Of a stretch of 64,000 nt of DNA, positions 59,202 through 64,000 are shown in pieces. The notes under the pieces are model-generated. The model was not told the DNA's origin. It worked only from the letters and a program-made list of their open reading frames with translations, and did no database searches. The position numbers and the translations under genes are program-made. This DNA comes from Bradyrhizobium septentrionale (GTDB lineage Bacteria > Pseudomonadota > Alphaproteobacteria > Rhizobiales > Xanthobacteraceae). Each line of letters begins with the position of its first letter. Position 1 is the stretch's first letter. The stretch lies in the NCBI RefSeq assembly GCF_011516645.4, contig NZ_CP088285.1:434001-498000 (forward strand), in the 5' to 3' direction.

Positions 59202-60832
59202 CCCGTCTTATTCGTCAGAGGGCGCCTGAGAGGCTGGCGAGCGTGGTGTAAAGCGCTGATGCGGCGTAGGATTCGGTTGCAAAGCCAACCCCATCACCTT
59301 CAGCCGCGAACGCCAGGCCCGCCATGACCGACGATACGATTCTGCCCTTCTCGTTTCCAGCCGTTCACGCCAAGAAAGTCACAGCTGCCTTCGATGGCGG
59401 TCGGCTGACCTCGAACGGGGGCGTGATGCTTCTGGCGATGGCCGAGCGGCGTCTCGGCTTGGCCGACAATTTGGCCCGGGTGTTCCCGGATCGGCGCGAT
59501 CCGACGCGGGTCGTGCACAGCCTTGTCGATATGTTCCGCGCGCGCATGTTCGCGATCTGCTGCGGCTACGAGGACGCCGACGACCTCGATCATCTGCGGT
59601 CCGATCCGGCATTCAAGCTGGGCTGCGGACGGCTGCCGGACACGGGTCGCGATCTGTGTTCCCAACCGACGCTGTCGCGGCTGGAGAATGCTCCGCGCCT
59701 GCGCGACGTGATCCGACTGACCTACACTTTGGTCGACGCATGGATGGATAGCTACCCGCGCGAGCCGGCATCCGTCACGCTCGACATCGATGATACCTGC
59801 GATGCGTCCACGGCCATCAGCAGCTCTCGCTGTTCAACGCTCATTATGACGAACGCTGCTTCCTGCCGATCCACGTCTACGACACGGAGAAGAGCCGGCC
59901 CGTGGCGGTCGTGTTGCGGCCCGGCAAGACGCCGGGCGGCGTCGAGGTGCGTGCCCATCTGCGCCGCCTGATACGGCATATCCGGACGCGGTGGCACAAC
60001 ACGCGAATTACGTTCCGTGGCGACGGGCACTATGCCCGGCCGGAGGCCATGGCGTGGTGCGAGACCAACGGCATCGACTACATCTTCGGTCTGTCCGGCA
60101 CCAAGCCGCTCGCCAGAAAACTCGACGAGGCCGCCGACGACATCCGCACGCGACGCGCCATCGAGAACCTGCCGGTTCTGCGTGGCTATACCGAGACGCG
60201 CACAAGGCCAAGTCCTGGGATCGCGAACGGCGTACCGTCGCCCGTATTGAGGCGACGATGCTCGGCCTCGACATCCGTTTCGTCGTCACCAGCCTCGATG
60301 TCGGCTCGGCCGAGTGGATCTACGACAGCCTGTATTGCGCGCGCGGCCAAGCCGAGAATCTGATCAAGCTGCATAAGACACAGCTCGCCTCCGATCGCAC
60401 CAGCTGCCGTTCGGCGCTCGCCAATCAAGTCCGCCTCGTTCTCCACACCGCCGCTTATTGGCTGATGCTGACCGTGCGCGACGCGATTCCCAAAGCCCGG
60501 GAATTGGCCACAGCCGAGTTCGCGACGCTGCGTCTTCGTCTCTTGAAACTCGCTGCCCGTGTCGTCGAGACCACGAGCCGCATTCGCCTTGCGTTTGCCG
60601 CGGCATGTCCCGAAGCCGACCTGATCCGCGGCTTGCCAGGCGCGCTGCTGCCTCTCGGTCCTTGACCGGCGGGGCGTCCGCCCCCCGTTCGCCCAACCTA
60701 CACCTCAAGCGCGTTGCAAAGTACGGGTCGGTCAGGCGGTGAAAAGCCGAAGGCAATCCCGCGCGCCTCGTCAGAGCAGATGTGCGGCCACATCAAGCGG
60801 ACTAAAAAACGCACTCTCACGAATAGGACGGG
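59202..60832 (+). mobile_element. IS1380-family element, copy 3, complete (1631 bp)
   Basis: Inverted repeats CCCGTCTTATTCGTCAGAG (59202) and CCCGTCCTATTCGTGAGAG (inward from 60832). A 4-bp duplication CTAA lies at 59198-59201 and 60833-60836. It is structurally complete, though its transposase gene is frameshifted. Confidence 0.92.
59324..60665 (+). pseudogene. IS1380 transposase with two frameshifts
   Basis: It starts at ATG 59324, is correct through TLDIDDTCD, then lacks one base at GATGCGTCC near 59804 compared with copy 1. A second shift lies near 60.20 kb (GAGACGCGCACAAGG). The three frames together give a full DDE enzyme ending LIRGLPGALLPLGP. Because the element still has a clean target duplication, it either moved before the shifts or was moved in trans by an intact relative. 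Confidence 0.87.
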
Positions 60833-60975
60833 CTAACCCAGCTTATTCACGTTCCCGATCACCATGCGGGCCTGCGCGGCCCGCGAGAACCGCGTCAGCG
60901 CCCCAGATCTGGCTTGTTCCTCTGTCCTGCTACAGAAGCGCGTTCTCCCAATCAGTCATTCCCGGCACCGGGCTC

Positions 60976-62808
60976 TTATCCGCGACGACTGGCGAGCGAA
61001 GCTGTCGCCGCCGGCAGATCCCAGAGTCTGTCCTGCGTATGCTTCAGTGGAGCCGCTAACGCCTCAAAGGCCGACCTCACGTCTGCATAGGCGGCCTCCG
61101 AGGGATCGATCTCGTTGTAGGCGGTCAGCGCCTCGGCATAGTTCTGATACAGGGGCATTTGGGCCTCGTTGGTCCAGCCGAGACCGAGATACTGGAACTG
61201 ATCAGCCGGAACCGTGACGCGGCCTTTGTCCAGTTCCCGAACGTAGTCCGCCGACCAGTCGTGGATGGTATAGGATTCAAGTTTGTCCATCATCGACCGC
61301 CAGCGCTTGACGCGCTCCTCAAGCGGCATGTGGGCCGCCTTGGAAATTGCGGCCGCGATCTCTTCTGGACGGTTCGGATCCACCAGCAGCGCCTCGTCCT
61401 CGTTGAAGTCTTCAGCCGCACCCGCATACTTCGATAGTACCAGAACGCCGGGATCCCTCGGATCTTGTGCAGCAACATACTCCTTAGCGACAAGATTCAT
61501 TCCATCACGCAACGGTGTCACGACGCCGACATGCGCCGCGCGGTAGAGGCGCGCGAGTGCAGCCTGGCTGAATGAGTCATTCTTGTAGTGGATCGGACTC
61601 CACTCGTCTGTGCCATGCTCGGCATTAACGTGGTTGATCGCGCTCTCCACGTCGTCTTTATATTTTTGATACTCTTCGACGTCGGCGCGTGAAGACGGCG
61701 CTATCTGCAACAGCGAGATGCTGTGCGGCTCGGCCGCTAAAAGCTGATTGAAAGCTTCGACCCGTTTGTCGATACCTTTCGTGTAGTCGAGTCGGTCTAC
61801 GCCGATCGCAAACTTCGCTCCCTCGAAATTCTGCAATAATGACGAGATTTTTTCTTGCTCTGCGGGCGAGAGGTCTGCCGCAAGATACCCTGCGAACTGC
61901 TTGGGATCGATACCGATTGGGAATTTTCGAAGTCGCGTCTGACCACGCTCGGAGGTCACGACGCCATCCTTGCTCTCCAGGCCGAAATGGGTCTGGAGAC
62001 AGGCCAGGAAATTGTTCAGATCCCGGTTCGTCTGAAAGCCGAGCAGATCGTACTTCAGCATCGACGTCATCAGTTCGCGATGGTGTGGTACGCGCTCTAT
62101 CATGTCAGGCGCCGGCCATGGCGTATGTAGGAAAAAGCCGGTTGGCCGCTCAATGCCGAGCTTATGCAGATCGGCACCGAGCGGAAGCAAATGATAATCA
62201 TGCACCCAGAATGCGTCCCGATCCCGCAAATCGAACGCCGCACGTGCCATAAAGTCGTTGATCTTTCGATAGCTGCCATAATCCTCTTCCGAGCCCGACA
62301 TCCGGTCCGGTAGGGAGTGCAATGCCGGCCACAACGTCGAATTCGAAAAACCTCGATAATAGCCAGGATAGTCGGCGGCGGGCAGATCGAGCCTCGCCAC
62401 ATCGCCTGCACCGGTCTTCACGAGCGGGAGGGGCTGCTCGGTCCCGTCGCCGCGCTTCTCCGAGGAGCCCATCCAGACCGCGCCGGAACGTTCCACAACC
62501 GGCTCGAGGGCCGCGGCAAGCCCGCCGGTCTGGGGCTTATTGGGGTCGAAGGGCGCAACGCGGTTCGAAACGACAACAAGCTTCATGTCGGGTTGCTGGT
62601 TTACCGTATCGAGGCGATCCTCCACGTCAACCGAGACAACAGCATGGGAAGGACCTGCATCGGCTTGTTGCTCCCGCTCAAAGCTCGCTTGATGCGGGGG
62701 CGAGTGTACTTGTGAGTTGGCCTGTGCGCTCACTTCTTTCGACTGTTCCTGCAGCAGGATACTGTAAGACTCCATAAAGCTTTCTGTGTGCCATGGGTCG
62801 ATATTCAT
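60976..62808 (-). CDS. trehalose-6-phosphate synthase with N-terminal extension (RipTPS-like)
   Basis: 610 residues from ATG 62806-62808. Residues 75-560 are a GT20 synthase: MKLVVVSNRVAPFDPNKPQT, VWMGSSEKRG, YYRGFSNSTLWPALHSL, AFWVHDYHLLPLGADLH, FAIGVDRLDYTKGIDKRVEA (Arg and Lys of the active site) and TPLRDGMNLVAKEYVAAQDP. It joins UDP-glucose and glucose-6-phosphate. The first 74 residues are an extra polar Ser/Gln/His-rich tail (QEQSKEVSAQANSQVHSPPH), absent from housekeeping OtsA and like type III secretion leaders; Ralstonia RipTPS is a known secreted TPS. Export is inference, helped by the NEL effector 4 kb away. IS256 copy D lies 69 bases upstream and may cut it from its promoter. Confidence 0.85.
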   Translation of the reverse strand: MNIDPWHTESFMESYSILLQEQSKEVSAQANSQVHSPPHQASFEREQQADAGPSHAVVSVDVEDRLDTVNQQPDMKLVVVSNRVAPFDPNKPQTGGLAAALEPVVERSGAVWMGSSEKRGDGTEQPLPLVKTGAGDVARLDLPAADYPGYYRGFSNSTLWPALHSLPDRMSGSEEDYGSYRKINDFMARAAFDLRDRDAFWVHDYHLLPLGADLHKLGIERPTGFFLHTPWPAPDMIERVPHHRELMTSMLKYDLLGFQTNRDLNNFLACLQTHFGLESKDGVVTSERGQTRLRKFPIGIDPKQFAGYLAADLSPAEQEKISSLLQNFEGAKFAIGVDRLDYTKGIDKRVEAFNQLLAAEPHSISLLQIAPSSRADVEEYQKYKDDVESAINHVNAEHGTDEWSPIHYKNDSFSQAALARLYRAAHVGVVTPLRDGMNLVAKEYVAAQDPRDPGVLVLSKYAGAAEDFNEDEALLVDPNRPEEIAAAISKAAHMPLEERVKRWRSMMDKLESYTIHDWSADYVRELDKGRVTVPADQFQYLGLGWTNEAQMPLYQNYAEALTAYNEIDPSEAAYADVRSAFEALAAPLKHTQDRLWDLPAATASLASRRG

Positions 62809-62877
62809 CGCGTTGCCTCGTTGAATAGCGCTCTCTTAGTGCTTTGTATCTAATAATACTTTGATATCTAACCCAGC

Positions 62878-64000
62878 GAGCTATCGCCAAATTTTGGTGA
62901 CGGCGCGGCCGGTCAGGCGGCGGCGGTTATGGGCTGACGGTCAGTCGGTTGGGCGATGACCTCGATCCCGTCGTTGAATGTCACACCGAGAACGAGTTTT
63001 GGCAACTGGTTGTGGCCATCGAGACGACGCCAGCTTTTCTGCGCGGCCTCAAGCAGTTTGAAGACCATCGCGAGCGCCGTTCTGTTGGACAGGCAGCCCT
63101 TCGATCGGATCGTGCGGTGGCGCACGGTAGCGAAGGTGCTTTCAATGGGATTGGTGGTCCGCAGGTGTTTCCAGTGTTCGGCCGGGAAGTCGTAGAACGC
63201 CAGTAGCGTGTCCCGATCCTTGCTCAGGCAGTCGGCCGCCTTCTCGTATTTGGGCGTGTAGCTCTCGATGAAGGCGTCGAACGCCAGCTCGGCGGCGGCC
63301 TTGGTTTCGGCCATCCAGATCTCCTGCAACGCGCGTTTGGCTTTAGGCTGCTGGCTCTTCGGCAACTTGGCGATCACGTTGGCGGTCTTGTGTACCCAGC
63401 AGCGCTGCTCGCGCGTTTTCGGCCAGACCTCGCCGGCGGCCTTCCAGAACCCGAGCGCGCCGTCGGCGATGGTGAGCCGCGGCGGCACGCCGAGCCCGCG
63501 CCGCTTCAGGTCGAGCAGCAGATCGCGCCAGTCCTGCGCGCTCTCGCGGGCGCCATCGGTGAAGCCGACCAGTTCCTTGCGGCCCTCCGGCGTCGCGCCG
63601 ATCAGCACCAGGATGCACTGCTTTTCGTCTTCGAGGCGTGCTTGGAGATGGATGCCATCGGCCCAGATGTAGACGTAGCGCTTCGCCGACAGATCGCGCC
63701 TCTGCCACGCGGTGTGTTCGTCAAGCCAACCGTCCTTCAGACGGCCGATGGCGGATGCCGACAACCCGGCAGCATTCTTGCCGAGCAGCGCCGCCAGAGC
63801 CTCGGAGAAGTCGCCGGTGGAGATACCCTTCAGGTAAAGGATCGGCAGCAGCGTCTCGATCGATTTCGAGCGGCGCATGTAGGGCGGCAGGATCGACGGA
63901 GAGAACCGGATGCGGTCGGGATCGGTAGCCTCCGCCTCGCGATCGCGGACACGCGGCTGGCGGACGCCGACCGGACCGATACCGGTCATCACCTCGCGTT
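62878..64000 (-). mobile_element. IS256-family element, copy D, runs off the window
   Basis: The right end GAGCTATCGCCAAATTTTGG begins at 62878 and sequence matching copies A/B continues to 64000. A full 1417-bp copy would end near 64294. It is inverted relative to A and B. Confidence 0.93.
62913..64000 (-). CDS. IS256-family transposase, copy D, 5' end outside window
   Basis: At least 360 C-terminal codons identical to copies A and B (TTNPIESTFATVRHRTIRSK, LTIADGALGFW, IWADGIHLQARL). The start lies beyond 64000. No frameshift in the part seen. Confidence 0.92.
   Translation of the reverse strand, partial: REVMTGIGPVGVRQPRVRDREAEATDPDRIRFSPSILPPYMRRSKSIETLLPILYLKGISTGDFSEALAALLGKNAAGLSASAIGRLKDGWLDEHTAWQRRDLSAKRYVYIWADGIHLQARLEDEKQCILVLIGATPEGRKELVGFTDGARESAQDWRDLLLDLKRRGLGVPPRLTIADGALGFWKAAGEVWPKTREQRCWVHKTANVIAKLPKSQQPKAKRALQEIWMAETKAAAELAFDAFIESYTPKYEKAADCLSKDRDTLLAFYDFPAEHWKHLRTTNPIESTFATVRHRTIRSKGCLSNRTALAMVFKLLEAAQKSWRRLDGHNQLPKLVLGVTFNDGIEVIAQPTDRQPITAAA

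Overview
The window looks like a piece of a Bradyrhizobium-type genome (Alphaproteobacteria, Nitrobacteraceae). The reasons are the GC-rich coding style, the rhizobial dispersed intergenic repeats near 14.2-14.5 kb, the IS66/IS256/IS1380/IS21/IS110/ISL3 transposase types, a NEL-type (IpaH/NopM-like) E3 ligase effector gene, and several solute-binding proteins next to molybdopterin (MoeA-like) genes. It reads as a chromosomal segment flanked and invaded by mobile DNA. All family names come from reading motifs; no database search was run.

Layout. (1) 1-14 kb is a decayed prophage or integrative element. It has an IS1182-interrupted phage-type HTH gene, a resolvase, an HEAGH (M41-like) protein, a PIN toxin-like pair, an HK97-type capsid operon split by an IS66, several small hypotheticals, a riboflavin-synthase 3' scrap and a tyrosine integrase. 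(2) 14-21.3 kb is ordinary chromosome: two MoeA-like genes in one operon (one carrying a C-terminal binding-protein-like domain), a LivK-type ABC binding protein, a TAXI-TRAP binding protein and a Bug/TctC binding protein. It ends in a tRNA with a CAU anticodon. (3) 21.4-32.3 kb starts with an integrase placed directly after that tRNA, followed by a nested pile of insertion sequences: IS1380 cut by IS21, IS21 cut by IS256, then IS110, a broken serine recombinase and a second IS66.

(4) 32.3-48 kb is a dense conflict/defence island. It holds an Nmad3 gene with a frameshifted partner, a TIR gene coupled to an nSTAND1-type NTPase gene, a three-gene operon of a membrane-spanning patatin phospholipase with two different TIR proteins, a uracil-DNA-glycosylase-like gene coupled to a MazG-like pyrophosphatase gene, a TIR-like gene followed by an Nmad2 gene, and a PIN-like protein. 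Four TIR-family proteins lie within about 8.3 kb. (5) At 48.35 kb sits the 3' half of a tRNA-Gln gene, which looks like the distal attachment scar of an island lying to its right.

(6) 49-64 kb contains IS fragments, a tail-fibre/endolysin phage fragment, a NEL effector gene whose last codons come from an IS5, a frameshifted ISL3, a complete IS1380, and a trehalose-6-phosphate synthase with an extra N-terminal segment resembling a type III secretion leader, followed by a fourth IS256.

The best candidates for a little-described system are the patatin-TIR-TIR operon (40.26-43.87 kb) and the TIR/Nmad2 plus UDG/MazG cluster (44.08-47.13 kb). The first pairs predicted NAD+-dependent signal-making or NAD+-consuming TIR proteins with a membrane lipase that may be the effector. 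The second would fit recognition or repair of modified bases in invading DNA. Exact target-site duplications could be read for IS1182, both IS66, two IS256, one IS1380 and probably the IS5, which gives part of the insertion order.
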